From contig NZ_JAUCBR010000004.1 of assembly GCF_034676725.1 (NCBI RefSeq), positions 3,934,001 to 3,998,000 on the forward strand: a stretch of 64,000 nucleotides of DNA, written 5' to 3'. The notes under the pieces are model-generated. The model was not told the DNA's origin. It searched no databases and worked only from the letters and a program-made list of their open reading frames with translations. This stretch comes from Denitromonas sp. Lineage in GTDB: Bacteria; Pseudomonadota; Gammaproteobacteria; Burkholderiales; Rhodocyclaceae. Of the stretch, positions 33,742 to 45,060 are shown one piece after another. The translations under genes were made by a program, and so were the position numbers. Every line of letters begins with the position of its first letter. Position 1 is the stretch's first letter.

Positions 33742-35963
33742 GCGCTGGCCGGGCCGTGTCGTCGGCGGCCCAGCGCGCAAACGCCTCGGCGGGCATCGGC
33801 CGGGCATAGAAGTAGCCCTGGCCCTCGGCACAACCGAGCGCCTCGAGCATGGCGTGCTGGTGGGCGCTTTCGACCCCTTCGGCGACGGTGCGCACGCCCA
33901 GGGCTTCGGCCATCTGGATGATGGCGCGGACGATGCTCGCATCGTCGGCATCCTCGCTCATGTCGCCGACGAAGGCACGGTCGATCTTCAGCTTGTCCAC
34001 CGGTAGCCGGCGCAGATAGGCCAGGCAGGAGTAGCCGGTGCCGAAATCGTCCACCGCCAGGCGAAGGCCGAGGGCCTTGAGGCGGGCGAGCTGGTCGATG
34101 AGGATGCTGGTGTCGCCCATCAGGGTCGATTCGGTGATTTCCAGCTCCAGCCGGCGACCATCGAGGCCCGAGGCCGACAAGGCCGCCGAAATGCTGGCCT
34201 CGAGCGATCCATGGCGGAACTGCAAGGGCGAGAGGTTGACCGCGACGCTCAGATCGCCCCGCGGCCAGGTGGCCGCCGTCCGGCACGCCTCGTGCAGCAC
34301 CCACTCGCCAATGCTGACGATATGCCCGCTCAGCTCGGCCACACGGATGAAGCGGTCCGGCGGAATGTCGCCCAGCGTCGGATGCCGCCATCGCAGCAGG
34401 GCTTCGGCGCCGAGCAGCGTGCCGGTGGCGAGGCTGAGGATCGGCTGGTAATGCAGCGAAAACTCGCCACGCGTCAGCGCCGGGCGCAGCCCGTTGCGAA
34501 TCATCAACTCGTCCAGCGCATTCGGATCGGCATCCAGGTGGTGGCTGCGGAAGGTGTTCCGCCCCGCCTCCTTGGCCTGATACATGGCCGCATCGGCCTT
34601 GCGCAGCAGGGCATTGAAATCGTCGCCGTCATCCGGATACATGGCAATGCCGATCGATACCGAGGTGACCAGTTCGCCACTGTCGGTCTGGTAGGGCGCG
34701 CCCAGGCGGTCGTTGATGCGCTGCGCGACCGTTGTGGCAGCCTCGAGGTTCGGCAGCTCGTCGAGCAGCACGATGAACTCGTCCCCGCCCTGGCGGCAGA
34801 CCAGATCCTTTTCGCCCACACAGTGGCGCAGCCGCTGGGCGACCGACTGCAGCAGCACGTCGCCGGCGGCATGGCCGAGTGAGTCATTGACCAGTTTGAG
34901 GTTGTTCGACATCGACAAACAGCAGCCCCACGCGGTGACCGGCCTTGTGCGCCCAGGCCACGACCTGGCCGCAGCGCTCCTCGAGCAGCATGCGGTTGGG
35001 CAGTTCGGTCAGGACATCGTGGGTGGCGAGGAAGCGGATGCGGTTCTGCGAGGCGTGGTACTCGGTCAGGTCCGAGAAGATGCCGACATGCTGCGTGATC
35101 TGGCCAGAGTGGTCGCGAATGGCCGAGAGCACCAGCCACTCGGGGTAGATCTCGCCGTTCTTGCGTCGGTTCCAGATCTCGCCCTGCCAGTGGCCGTTGC
35201 GCATCAGCTCGCCCCATAGCCGCTGATAGAACGCCTTGTCGTGACGACCGGAGGAGAGCATCGACGGGTGCCGGCCGAGGCATTCGTCCGCCGCGTAACC
35301 GGTCGTGCGGCTGAAGGCCGGATTGACGGCCTGGATGCGGTTCTGCGCGTCGGTGATAACGATGCCTTCTTCGCTCGTTTCGAACAGGCGAGCGGCCAGT
35401 CGCAACTGGGTGTCCTGGGCCTGACGTTCGAGCAGGATGCCGATCAGGTGCGCACCGATCTCGAGCAAGCGACGGTGGAACACGCCGGGCTCACGGTGCG
35501 CGAAACTCGAAAGTGCAAAACTGCCGATGACCTTGCCGCCGGCGCCGTAGATCGGCATCGACCAGCACGCTCGGATATTGAAATCGACCGCCGTCGAGCG
35601 CAGGTCGGCCCAGCGCGGATCGGCAAAGGTGTTGGCGACAAACACCGGCTCGCCGCGAAATACCGCATTACCGCACGACCCCGCACCGGGGCCGGGGCGC
35701 AGATTCTGCAGCCGCGCCTGCGCCTCGTCGGGAATGCTCGGCGCCGCCAGCACCTGCAGGGTGCCGGCGTGTTTGCTCAAGCGCATCGCGCTGGCAACGG
35801 CACCGGGCACCAGTTGCTCTTCGAGCAGGCACAGGCGGTCGATCAGCGCCAGCGGCTCGTCACCGCGCGCGATAGCGGCCAGCAGGTCTTGCTGAAGCTT
35901 GAGGATTGCGTCCTGTTCTTCGCGCGACAGCTGGTTGTCTTCCCCGGCGTCTTGTTGCGACAT
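33734..35963 (-). CDS. GAF-PAS-GGDEF-EAL c-di-GMP signalling protein, one-base frameshift
   Basis: About 742 residues once one extra base is removed. A GAF domain lies around 40-195 (GPGAGSCGNAVFRGEPV), then PAS/PAC around 200-320 (LFETSEEGIVITDAQNRIQAVNPAF), GGDEF around 330-490 with intact RQGGDEFIVLLDEL, and EAL around 505-735 with GAEALLRW, VNLSPLQF, EITESTLM, DDFGTGYS and KIDRAFVGD. Both catalytic halves look intact. The frame breaks at 34905/34906, where plus-strand GTTCGAC replaces GTCGAC and LFVDVDNLKLVNDSLGH is lost. ATG 35963 is preceded by AGGGAG. Confidence 0.9.
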
Positions 35964-36226
35964 GCACGCTCCCTGTGTCCGTCTCGATCGCCTCATCGCA
36001 CGCAGCGCGCGCGACACGCACCCGAGATCTCACAACACCCGTTCGGTAAAAAGCGGGGGATGTTGCCAATTATCGGCCGGCAAGACCTTGATCTGAACCG
36101 TCTTTGCCCCCGAGTCGCGCATTTTTTCATCCGCGCGCTGATGCCGGCCACGAAAATACCGCTTCAGCAACGGCTGCCGGGCGTCGTAAGTCCTGATAGT
36201 CAGATGGCCAGACGCAGGAGAGCGCA

Positions 36227-37294
36227 ATGATGAACGAGGCCTTCGTGCACCGGGCGGCCGTGCTGGTGTGTGATGACACGCTCGGCAGCGACGCCAGCTT
36301 CCGGGCGGCGTTCGACCAGGCCGGCATCCGCGAGGTGACAACCCTTGCCGACCCCGGCCTGGCGCCGCCAGCGCTGCGCGACCGGCGCTACGACCTGATC
36401 GTGCTCGACCTTGAAGCCTCGCCCACCGACGGCCTGGCATTGCTCAACCAGCTGCATCACGCGCCGGCACAGACGCCACGACAGCCGGTGCTCGTCATCG
36501 TCCCCGCCCAGGCCACCGAACTGCGCCATCAGGCACTGGCGCTTGGGGCGACCGATTTCCTGCCACGCCCCTTCGATAGCGAGGCGCTGATGGTTCGTGT
36601 GCGTAACGCACTGCACCTGCGCGCGGCCGAACTGCGTGAATGCCAGCTGGCGGACGAGATTGAAGCCCGGGTCGAGGCACGCACCGCCGAGCTGACGCAA
36701 GCCACCGACGCCATCGCCCATCGGCTGGCCCAGGTGTGCGAGATGGGCGACCACCACTCCGAGCAGCACATCCGCCGCATTGGCAAGCTGGCGCACATCC
36801 TGGCGCACGCCGCCGGGCTGCCGCCCGAGCAGTGCTTCCTGATCGAACACGCTGCGCCATTGCACGATGTGGGCAAGCTGGCGGTTTCCGACGACATCCT
36901 GCTCAAGTCCGGCCAGCTCTCGGCACAGGAGTTCGATCATGTCAAACGCCACACGCAGTTCGGCAAGACCCTGCTCGACGACCCCGAGTCGACGCTGGTG
37001 AACCTGGCGGCGAGCATTGCCAATCATCACCATGAACGCTGGGACGGCACCGGCTATCCGAACGGGTTGCGCGGCGAGGCGATCCCCATCGAGGGGCGGA
37101 TCTTGGCGATCTGCGATGTGTTCGACGCGCTGATCTCAACGCGCCCATACAAGGATCCGTGGTCGGTCCAGAACGCCGTGGATTACCTGGTGGCCCAGGC
37201 CGGGCACAGCTTCGACCCGGTCCTGGTGGCGCATTTCATCGCGCAGCTGTCGGCGGTGGAGGCTGTGCTGACCGACTACCCCGACACACACTGA
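36227..37294 (+). CDS. Response regulator with HD-GYP phosphodiesterase domain
   Basis: 355 residues. The receiver domain has an acidic pair at D16-D17 and phosphoacceptor D61 (DLIVLDLEASPTDG), but its usual Lys before the conserved Pro is Arg (FLPRPFD). A short coiled coil (about 135-165) leads to an HD-GYP domain with H213-D214 (LHDVGKLAVSDDILLKSG) and HHERWDGTGYPNGL carrying G-Y-P at 276-278. It should hydrolyse c-di-GMP to pGpG/GMP. It is divergent from the GAF-PAS-GGDEF-EAL gene, so the two probably work in one circuit. AGGAG precedes the start. Confidence 0.93.
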   Translation: MMNEAFVHRAAVLVCDDTLGSDASFRAAFDQAGIREVTTLADPGLAPPALRDRRYDLIVLDLEASPTDGLALLNQLHHAPAQTPRQPVLVIVPAQATELRHQALALGATDFLPRPFDSEALMVRVRNALHLRAAELRECQLADEIEARVEARTAELTQATDAIAHRLAQVCEMGDHHSEQHIRRIGKLAHILAHAAGLPPEQCFLIEHAAPLHDVGKLAVSDDILLKSGQLSAQEFDHVKRHTQFGKTLLDDPESTLVNLAASIANHHHERWDGTGYPNGLRGEAIPIEGRILAICDVFDALISTRPYKDPWSVQNAVDYLVAQAGHSFDPVLVAHFIAQLSAVEAVLTDYPDTH

Positions 37295-37318
37295 GTCGCC
37301 CACAGTGCCTGCAGCAGC

Positions 37319-37957
37319 TCACGATGCGGGGCCAAGGCCGCGACGTTCGACGGCAATGACCGGCCCGCTCAGCGTGTGCCCCGACAATGCGGCCGTCAGC
37401 CGGATGGGCGGCTCGCCCAGCAGGATGGCCACCTGCGCCTGGTCGGCCTTGAGCCGGATCTTGCGGTGCTCCTCGTTCACCAGTACGCCGCCGTTGGTGA
37501 GGTTGAGCTTGGCCGCCAGCACGGTGTCGGCACCGGCGGAGGTCCGCGCGCCCACCTGGCAGGGGACCAGCCGGTAGCCATTGGCCAGCGCCAGCGCCTG
37601 CCGTCGCAGATAGGCGCGTAGCGCCTCCGGCGCAGCGGGCGCTTTGGCCGCAGCACGCTGGCACACCTGGAGGACCTCGTCGTCGGTCAGGTGAGGGGCC
37701 ACGCTTCCCATCAACACGGGATCGATTCGTTTTGCGGCTGTCGCCTCGACCTCGACACGACAGCGGTGCGCCAGCACCTGAACATCCGCTTTCGCCAGCT
37801 GTTTGGCGCTCACCGTCGGCATGCCGTTGAACACCGTGGCACCGAGGGCTTCGATCAACGCTTGCTGCAGTCCCGGGATATCGAGCCCGGTCAGCGCAGA
37901 CGGCGCTGCCAGGTCGAACTCGAAATGCACAAGCAGGCGGGCGTTGGACTGGGTCAT
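37319..37957 (-). CDS. Hypothetical protein
   Basis: 212 residues from ATG 37957 (MTQSNARLLVHFEFDLAAPS); upstream in-frame codons to 38074 are not supported. No family recognised. Soluble, no signal peptide, with a region rich in helix (DDEVLQVCQRAAAKAPAAPEALRAYLRRQALAL) and a beta-rich C terminus (LNLTNGGVLVNEEHRKIRLKADQAQVAILLGEPPI). It lies between two c-di-GMP genes and is convergent with the HD-GYP gene. Confidence 0.6.
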   Translation of the reverse strand: MTQSNARLLVHFEFDLAAPSALTGLDIPGLQQALIEALGATVFNGMPTVSAKQLAKADVQVLAHRCRVEVEATAAKRIDPVLMGSVAPHLTDDEVLQVCQRAAAKAPAAPEALRAYLRRQALALANGYRLVPCQVGARTSAGADTVLAAKLNLTNGGVLVNEEHRKIRLKADQAQVAILLGEPPIRLTAALSGHTLSGPVIAVERRGLGPAS

Positions 37958-38340
37958 CTCGGTTACCGATGGGCAGGGGCGGGTCTGTGATTCAACGGAG
38001 CGCCGCCGGGAAACTTTATGGCGGCACGCGCAAAGGCTGTGTGCAGGGGGCCGACATGCTCGGCCAGGAAACATCCCATTGCGCTATGCCAAACAGCTCG
38101 ATAGAAAATACTGCGCCGCACCAGGCGGCGATCTCAGGGCATCATGTGATTTTTTGACAAAAAGCCGGCGCACGGTTCACCTTTCCCCCGGCTTGCACCA
38201 AATTTGCATATTTCATTTTTCTGGCCGCCCTTGCGGTGCCGGCCAGGTGCATGTTTACGCCGTCCGATACATCATGCCCAAGGCTCATGAGGCCGGCACG
38301 ATGCAGTTTGGGGCCCCGACAGCCGAACAGGTGGTCCGCC
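37958..38340. other. Gene-free interval before a GGDEF-EAL gene
   Basis: No convincing gene. It contains TTGACA at 38154-38159 without a matching -10 element. A stem-loop follows, AAGCCGG (38162-38168) pairing with CCGGCTT (38188-38194) across a 19-base loop. The stretch to 38235 is less GC-rich than its neighbours, which fits a promoter and leader for the following gene. No known riboswitch core was recognised. Confidence 0.4.
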
Positions 38341-40797
38341 TTGAAATACGCCCTCGCCAAAGATACCGCGCGCACCCACACCTATTGGTGTGAACTGGAC
38401 AGCCGCGGCGTCGTCGATGCCAGCGATGCCTTCCGCCGGATCCACGGCGCGACGCCGCCACTCGAGCAGGTGTGGCCGCACGCGCCGGCACTTCTTCGAG
38501 CGATCGATACGGTTCGTGCGCACACTCGCCCCAGTCGGCTCGACAACATTGCCGTGGGCGCCGAGCTGGTACCGGTCGGTGGCGTGTTGGTGCTGCCCGG
38601 CGGCGGGCAACGTATCTTCATCGCCGGCACACCGCAGGGCGAACAGACCGAGCTTGCGCAACAGCTCGTGCTGTCGCGCTGGCGCAGCGACTTCGCCGAT
38701 GTCGTCTCGGCGCCTCTGCCGCAACCGCAGCGCATCCACAACTGTCTGTCGCTACTGCTGACGCACAGCGGCGGCACCCAGGTGGCGATCGTCGAGCAGC
38801 GCCCCGAGGGCGTGCGCGTGCTGCACCGCGCCTGCGCTGACCCCGCCGACACCGACACCCGCACCATCGCTGCGCTGGTCTTCGACGGCCGTTGGCCGCA
38901 GATGGCCGATACCGACGACGCCGGCGCCAGCCTTATCGTGACCGACACCCAGCCCCCCGCACTGCTCCAGCCGCTCACGCGCATCGGCGAGACCAGCTGC
39001 CAACGCGCGATTGTCGTGTCGCCCTTCGACGCGAGCCGCAAGGCCGCCATCGGGCTCATGGTCAGCACCGTCGGCAACTGGATCGGCAACATCCTGCGTG
39101 CCGCCGACGCCGTCCGCCTGGCACAACAGCGCGACCGCCTTTACGCGGAGGTGGTCCGTGCCATGTCCGACGCCGTGCTGGTCGTCGACAACCACCACCG
39201 CGTCTTGCAGAGCAACCGCGCTGCCGACCAGCTGGTCGGCGCTGAGGCCGAGGCGCTCATCGGCAGCGACGTGCGCGATCTTATCCAGGCCAGTGGCAGC
39301 GACGGCGACATGGTCGACTGGGTCACGCTGGCGCGGCCCGGGGACACCGTCCGCATCGACCCGGTTGCCTGTGCCTTGCCGCGTCGCGGCGGGGTCGCCA
39401 TGATCAAGGGCTCCTGCGCCCGACTGGGGCTGGCCGCAGACGACGATCCGGCCACCGGCTCGGTGGTGATGGTGCTGCGCGATGTCAGCCACGAGATCGA
39501 AGCCATGCGCCGCGCCGAGTGGGATGCCGCCCATGACGGCCTCACCGGGCTGCACAATCGCGCCGGCTTCGAACGCCGGATGAGCCAGATCGAATCCGCC
39601 GGCCAGCTCATCTGTGTCGACCTCGACCGCTTCAAGCTGATCAACGACACCTGCGGTCATGCGGCGGGCGACCAGGTGCTGCGCGCGGTCGCCACCATCA
39701 TCCGCAAACACATCCGCCGCATGGACGTGCCCGCCCGGATCGGCGGCGACGAGTTCTTCGTGGCGCTGCCGCAGTGCCCGGAAGCGGTGGCCATGCGCAT
39801 TGCCGAGTCGATCCGGGCAGACGTGGAGCGCTATGCCTATCATGACGAGCGCGGCGAGGCCTACCATGTGAGCTGCTCGATCGGCGTGTGCGCCTACCTC
39901 GATCAGGACTCCATCCAGCGCGCGCGCGCCGACGCCGACGCCGCCATGTACAGCGCCAAGCGCAGCGGCAAGAACCGGGTGGTGGCCTTCGAGCGCAGTC
40001 CGCATGCCATGGCGCGCTCCAGTGATGTGCACTGGGCGCACCGCATCGAGCGCGCCATCGATGAAGACCGTGTCGAGCTGTGGCGTCAGCCGATCGTCGA
40101 TCTGCAGAACGGCCGGGCCCGCGGCTATGAGGTGCTGGTGCGCATGCGCGACGACAACGGCGTACTGGTGTCGCCCGCCGAGTTCATTCCGCCGGCCGAG
40201 CGCTTCGACCTGATCGCCGCCCTCGACCGCCACATCATCTCGCGCATCGCGCGCGATTTCGGCGCCGTGCTCGATGGCGGGCGCTATGTGTCGATCAATC
40301 TGTCAGGCCGCTCCGCCTCCGACCCCGGCCTGGCCGATTGGATCACCGACTGCTTCGAGCGTGCCGATGTGCACCCGCACCAGATCTGCATCGAACTGAC
40401 CGAGACGGCCGCGGCCGTCGACCGCACCGACGTGCTCAACCTGATGCATGCCTTGCGCCGCGCAGGCTTCTGTATTGCGCTGGACGACCTGGGCAGCGGC
40501 GTGGCCAGCTTCGCCACGCTGCGCGATCTGCCGGTCGATATCGTCAAGCTCGACGGCGGCTATGTGCGCGGGGTGGCGCAAGACGCGCGGGCGCAGAAGA
40601 TCGTCCAGGCCGTGGTGCAGGTGGCGCGTAGCCACGGGATCGAAACGGTGGCCGAGTGGATCGAAGACGAAGCCACGCTGTCCTGGGTCAGCCAGGCAGG
40701 GATCACGCGGGGGCAGGGTTTCTACCTCGGCGTGCCGGAGCCGGTCAGCCCGGTGACCGACGCACGTGCCGCCACCGAGGCCATCACGCTGAACTGA
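38341..40797 (+). CDS. PAS-GGDEF-EAL c-di-GMP signalling protein
   Basis: About 818 residues from TTG 38341, which has AGGTGG seven bases upstream; ATGs at 38236 and 38287 in frame would add weakly plausible sequence, so the start is uncertain. An N-terminal region of about 250 residues (GAF-like, not identified) precedes a PAS domain (AMSDAVLVVDNHHRVLQSN), GGDEF (RIGGDEFFVALP, intact), and an EAL domain where the signature is EVL (GYEVLVRM). Other EAL residues are kept: INLSGR, ELTETAA, DDLGSG, KLDGGYV, AEWIEDE, GQGFYLG. Likely bifunctional or one-sided enzyme. Confidence 0.88.
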   Translation: MKYALAKDTARTHTYWCELDSRGVVDASDAFRRIHGATPPLEQVWPHAPALLRAIDTVRAHTRPSRLDNIAVGAELVPVGGVLVLPGGGQRIFIAGTPQGEQTELAQQLVLSRWRSDFADVVSAPLPQPQRIHNCLSLLLTHSGGTQVAIVEQRPEGVRVLHRACADPADTDTRTIAALVFDGRWPQMADTDDAGASLIVTDTQPPALLQPLTRIGETSCQRAIVVSPFDASRKAAIGLMVSTVGNWIGNILRAADAVRLAQQRDRLYAEVVRAMSDAVLVVDNHHRVLQSNRAADQLVGAEAEALIGSDVRDLIQASGSDGDMVDWVTLARPGDTVRIDPVACALPRRGGVAMIKGSCARLGLAADDDPATGSVVMVLRDVSHEIEAMRRAEWDAAHDGLTGLHNRAGFERRMSQIESAGQLICVDLDRFKLINDTCGHAAGDQVLRAVATIIRKHIRRMDVPARIGGDEFFVALPQCPEAVAMRIAESIRADVERYAYHDERGEAYHVSCSIGVCAYLDQDSIQRARADADAAMYSAKRSGKNRVVAFERSPHAMARSSDVHWAHRIERAIDEDRVELWRQPIVDLQNGRARGYEVLVRMRDDNGVLVSPAEFIPPAERFDLIAALDRHIISRIARDFGAVLDGGRYVSINLSGRSASDPGLADWITDCFERADVHPHQICIELTETAAAVDRTDVLNLMHALRRAGFCIALDDLGSGVASFATLRDLPVDIVKLDGGYVRGVAQDARAQKIVQAVVQVARSHGIETVAEWIEDEATLSWVSQAGITRGQGFYLGVPEPVSPVTDARAATEAITLN

Positions 40798-40810
40798 GCC
40801 TTGGCTCAGT
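40793..40810. terminator. Bidirectional stem-loop between convergent genes
   Basis: ACTGAGCC, TT, GGCTCAGT is a perfect 8-bp inverted repeat covering the stop of the GGDEF-EAL gene and the stop of the convergent terB-like gene. No T run follows on either strand. Confidence 0.45.
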
Positions 40811-41270
40811 GCGAGCGCTGATGCGCGGCCTGCGCGCGCGTCTTGGCGGCAATGAAATCGCCACGCGAGATGTACAGCAAGTCCGCCAGCTTGCGCATCA
40901 GGTGGCTTTCATGCGCACAGATCTCGCCATCGGCCAGCGCGATGGTCCACAGGTATTCGATCACCTGTACTTTCTGCGCCTTGCTCAGGCCCTGGTTGAG
41001 GCGGGAGGTAAAGGGATGGAAGCCCGGCGCCTCGCGTGCGCCCTCGGTGGCGTCGGCCAGCAGTTGGTCGACGGCCGCGGTGTCCAGCCCGAATTCCTTG
41101 GCCAGCAGCGAACGCACGCTGGCCAATTCCGCCGGCGAGGTATCGCTGTCGGCCTGCATCATCTCGATCAGCAGCGCGGCGGTGGCCAGCTGGAGCGACA
41201 GCGCTTCATCCTGCGGATCGGTGGCCGGGGCTGCCAGTTTGTTCAAGAGTGTCTGAAGTGCCTGAATCAT
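40806..41270 (-). CDS. TerB-family tellurite resistance-like protein
   Basis: 154 residues from ATG 41270 (MIQALQTLLNKL). Helical protein with the TerB features LATAALLIEMMQADSDTSPAELASV and IEYLWTIALADGEICAHESHLMRKLADLLYI, where acidic residues in the two repeats bind metal in relatives. Stand-alone TerB proteins are common and need not confer tellurite resistance. It follows ettA on the same strand after 68 bp. Confidence 0.85.
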   Translation of the reverse strand: MIQALQTLLNKLAAPATDPQDEALSLQLATAALLIEMMQADSDTSPAELASVRSLLAKEFGLDTAAVDQLLADATEGAREAPGFHPFTSRLNQGLSKAQKVQVIEYLWTIALADGEICAHESHLMRKLADLLYISRGDFIAAKTRAQAAHQRSH

Positions 41271-41338
41271 CGCGGAACAACCTTTGAGTGAAACAAGGGG
41301 GCGCGCGCCGCGCACGGCCCCCCTTGGGTGAGCGCGGG

Positions 41339-43003
<1,665 letters not shown>

Positions 43004-43098
43004 TGCGTTTGCCGTCGGGTTACGATCAGGGAAAACCGAAACTTTACCCGAAGCCGCGGCGGCTCGTGCGCCGCTGCGGGCAAGTCAGAGAAAACAGC

Positions 43099-44343
43099 AT
43101 GCAGATTTGTGTCCTTGGCGCCGGCCTCGCGGGCGTCACCGCAGCCCACGCATTGCGCCGGGACGGCCACGACGTGACTGTCATCGACCGCGCCCCGGCG
43201 CCGGCACAGGAAACCAGCTTTGCCAACGCCGGACTGATCTCGCCCGGCCATGCCTTCAGCTGGGCAGCCCCCGGCGCGCCCATGACCTTGCTCCGCTCGC
43301 TGTTCGACCGCCAGCAGGCGCTGCGCATCAAACCGCGGCCCGATCCGGCGCTGCTGCGCTGGGGCTGGCGCTTCATGCGCAACTGCCGCGCCGAGCCATG
43401 GGCGCGCAATTCACTCGAGTTGATGCGCCTGGCCAGCTATGCGCAACACGCACTTGCGGCGATTGTCGATGACACGGGCGTCGAGTTTGCCCACACCCGC
43501 GGCGGGCTCATCTACCTGTACGCGACCGATGCTGCCCTGGCACAGGCCATCTCCACGCTCACGCTATTGCGCGAGGCGCAGATCGACGCCCATGTGCTGA
43601 GCCCCGAGGCCGTCATTGGCCTCGAGCCCGCCTTGCACCAACGCGCCACGGCCATAGCCGGCGCCATCCATTGCCCCTCCGACGCCAGCGGCGACGCGCA
43701 TCGCTTTACCGTGGGGCTGGCCGACTGGTGCCGGGCGCGCGGCGTGCGCTTCTGTTTCAACGAGACCGTGCGTGACTGGATCGTCGCCGGCGAGCGCATC
43801 ACCGCCATCACCACCGATCGTGGCGAACACCGTGCCGACGCCTTCGTGCTCGCGCTGGGCAGCTACTCGCCGGTGCTGGCCCGCAAGCTCGGGCTGCGCC
43901 TGCCGATCTATCCGGTGCGCGGCAATTCGGTGTCGTTCCCGATCGGCGCCGAGCACACACCGCCCACCCTGGCCGGGGTCGACGACGGCACGCTGACGGC
44001 CTGGTCGCGCCTGGGCAATGTGCTGCGCCTGACCACCACGGCCGAATTTTCCGGCTACGCCAACCGCCAGCCGTCAAAGGATGTCGCCATGCTGGTGGCG
44101 CGCGCACGGGCGCTGTTCCCCGACGGGGCCGATTTCAGCCAGCCCTCGGCGTGGTCGGGCCTGCGCCCGATGACACCCGAAGGCCTTCCGCTGGTCGGGC
44201 AGGCCGGGCCGCGCAATCTGTGGCTCAACACCGGCCACGGCGCCATGGGCTGGACCACTGCCGCCGGCACGGCGCGCATCCTGGCCGACCGGCTCGCCGG
44301 GCGCGCGGTCGAGCATCCGTACCCGTCGCCGCGCCTGCCTTGA
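43099..44343 (+). CDS. dadA: D-amino acid dehydrogenase small subunit
   Basis: 414 residues. FAD-binding motif CVLGAGLAGVTAAHAL at the N terminus, then SFANAGLISPGHAFSWAAPGAP, IYPVRGNSVSFPI and a C-terminal GLRPMTPEGLPLVG and LNTGHGAMGWTTAAGTA, all DadA hallmarks. It oxidises D-amino acids to 2-oxo acids and passes electrons to the respiratory chain at the membrane. No dadX racemase or lrp-like gene is adjacent. ATG 43099 is the first Met before the dinucleotide fold. Confidence 0.94.
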   Translation: MQICVLGAGLAGVTAAHALRRDGHDVTVIDRAPAPAQETSFANAGLISPGHAFSWAAPGAPMTLLRSLFDRQQALRIKPRPDPALLRWGWRFMRNCRAEPWARNSLELMRLASYAQHALAAIVDDTGVEFAHTRGGLIYLYATDAALAQAISTLTLLREAQIDAHVLSPEAVIGLEPALHQRATAIAGAIHCPSDASGDAHRFTVGLADWCRARGVRFCFNETVRDWIVAGERITAITTDRGEHRADAFVLALGSYSPVLARKLGLRLPIYPVRGNSVSFPIGAEHTPPTLAGVDDGTLTAWSRLGNVLRLTTTAEFSGYANRQPSKDVAMLVARARALFPDGADFSQPSAWSGLRPMTPEGLPLVGQAGPRNLWLNTGHGAMGWTTAAGTARILADRLAGRAVEHPYPSPRLP

Positions 44344-44346
44344 GCA

Positions 44347-44796
44347 TCACTCCGGAATCGGCACCCAGTCCGGATGCTCGAAGGTCCGGCCGTAGCGGTT
44401 GAGCGCCTGGACGGCGATCAGATAACCCATTCGCCGGGCCGGCAGGTGGGTGGCGTGGGTCATGATGTCGGCACCGTCGCGCAGCTCTTTCTTGATGTCC
44501 GACAGCGCGATGGCCGCGTTCTTGTCGGCATGTGCGGTCGGGAAGGCCGCCAGGCGCTTGAACAGCCAGTCGGCCAGCGCGTCGTATTGCGCTTCCGTAC
44601 GCTGGTTCTGGCGCAAGTCATGGCCCACGGCGCGCAGCATCTGGGCCAGCTCATCGATGGCCGCGCGCAGCGGCGCATCGCTGGCCCAGCGCGCCACGAC
44701 CGGCGCGGCGGCAGCAGGGGGATCGGCCCGGACGAGGGGCGCGGTGAGCAGGCTGGTGGCGGCGATCAAGATCGCGCCAAGGGCGAGGCGACGCAT
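44347..44796 (-). CDS. Hypothetical periplasmic protein
   Basis: 149 residues with a signal peptide (MRRLALGAILIAATSLLTAPLVRA). The mature part is helical: LRAAIDELAQMLRAVGHDLRQNQRTEAQYDALADWLFKRL. Not recognised as a named family; the four-helix look and H/M content (GADIMTHATHLPARRMGYL) would fit a cytochrome c'-like fold without heme, but no CXXCH is present. Convergent with dadA. Confidence 0.65.
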   Translation of the reverse strand: MRRLALGAILIAATSLLTAPLVRADPPAAAAPVVARWASDAPLRAAIDELAQMLRAVGHDLRQNQRTEAQYDALADWLFKRLAAFPTAHADKNAAIALSDIKKELRDGADIMTHATHLPARRMGYLIAVQALNRYGRTFEHPDWVPIPE

Positions 44797-44917
44797 GGCA
44801 GAGTCTCCGGATGGCGAACACGGTCAGACCGGATTGTCGCATGCGCCGGCAGCGCGCGAGGTCGACGGCAAAGCGGGTGCGCGCGGCACCCACTTCACGA
44901 TGCAAACGGCAGGCTCA

Positions 44918-45060
44918 GAGCTTGTGAATAAATCGACTGCGCGTGCCGATTGCCGTGTTGCTCAGTCGCGCACGCCGCGCCTATCCATTTGAAATGTCTC
45001 GTCGTTCGCGAGCTCGCGCCTTTCACTTGGCGCGGCTCGCGACGATTTCTTCACAAGTTC
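44918..45060. repeat. Long imperfect inverted repeat with internal hairpin
   Basis: The arms at 44918-44936 (GAGCTTGTGAATAAATCGA) and 45042-45060 match as inverted repeats at 16 of 19 positions. They enclose 105 bp, which include a strong stem at 45006-45042 (TCGCGAG...CTCGCGA with inner CGCGCC/GGCGCG pairing and one bulge). The right arm ends exactly at the bactofilin stop. It resembles a REP/MITE-like element or a long 3' untranslated structure. Confidence 0.5.

Noticed and set aside
38154..38159. TTGACA as a promoter for the PAS-GGDEF-EAL gene
   Set aside because: No -10 hexamer at 16-18 bp spacing.
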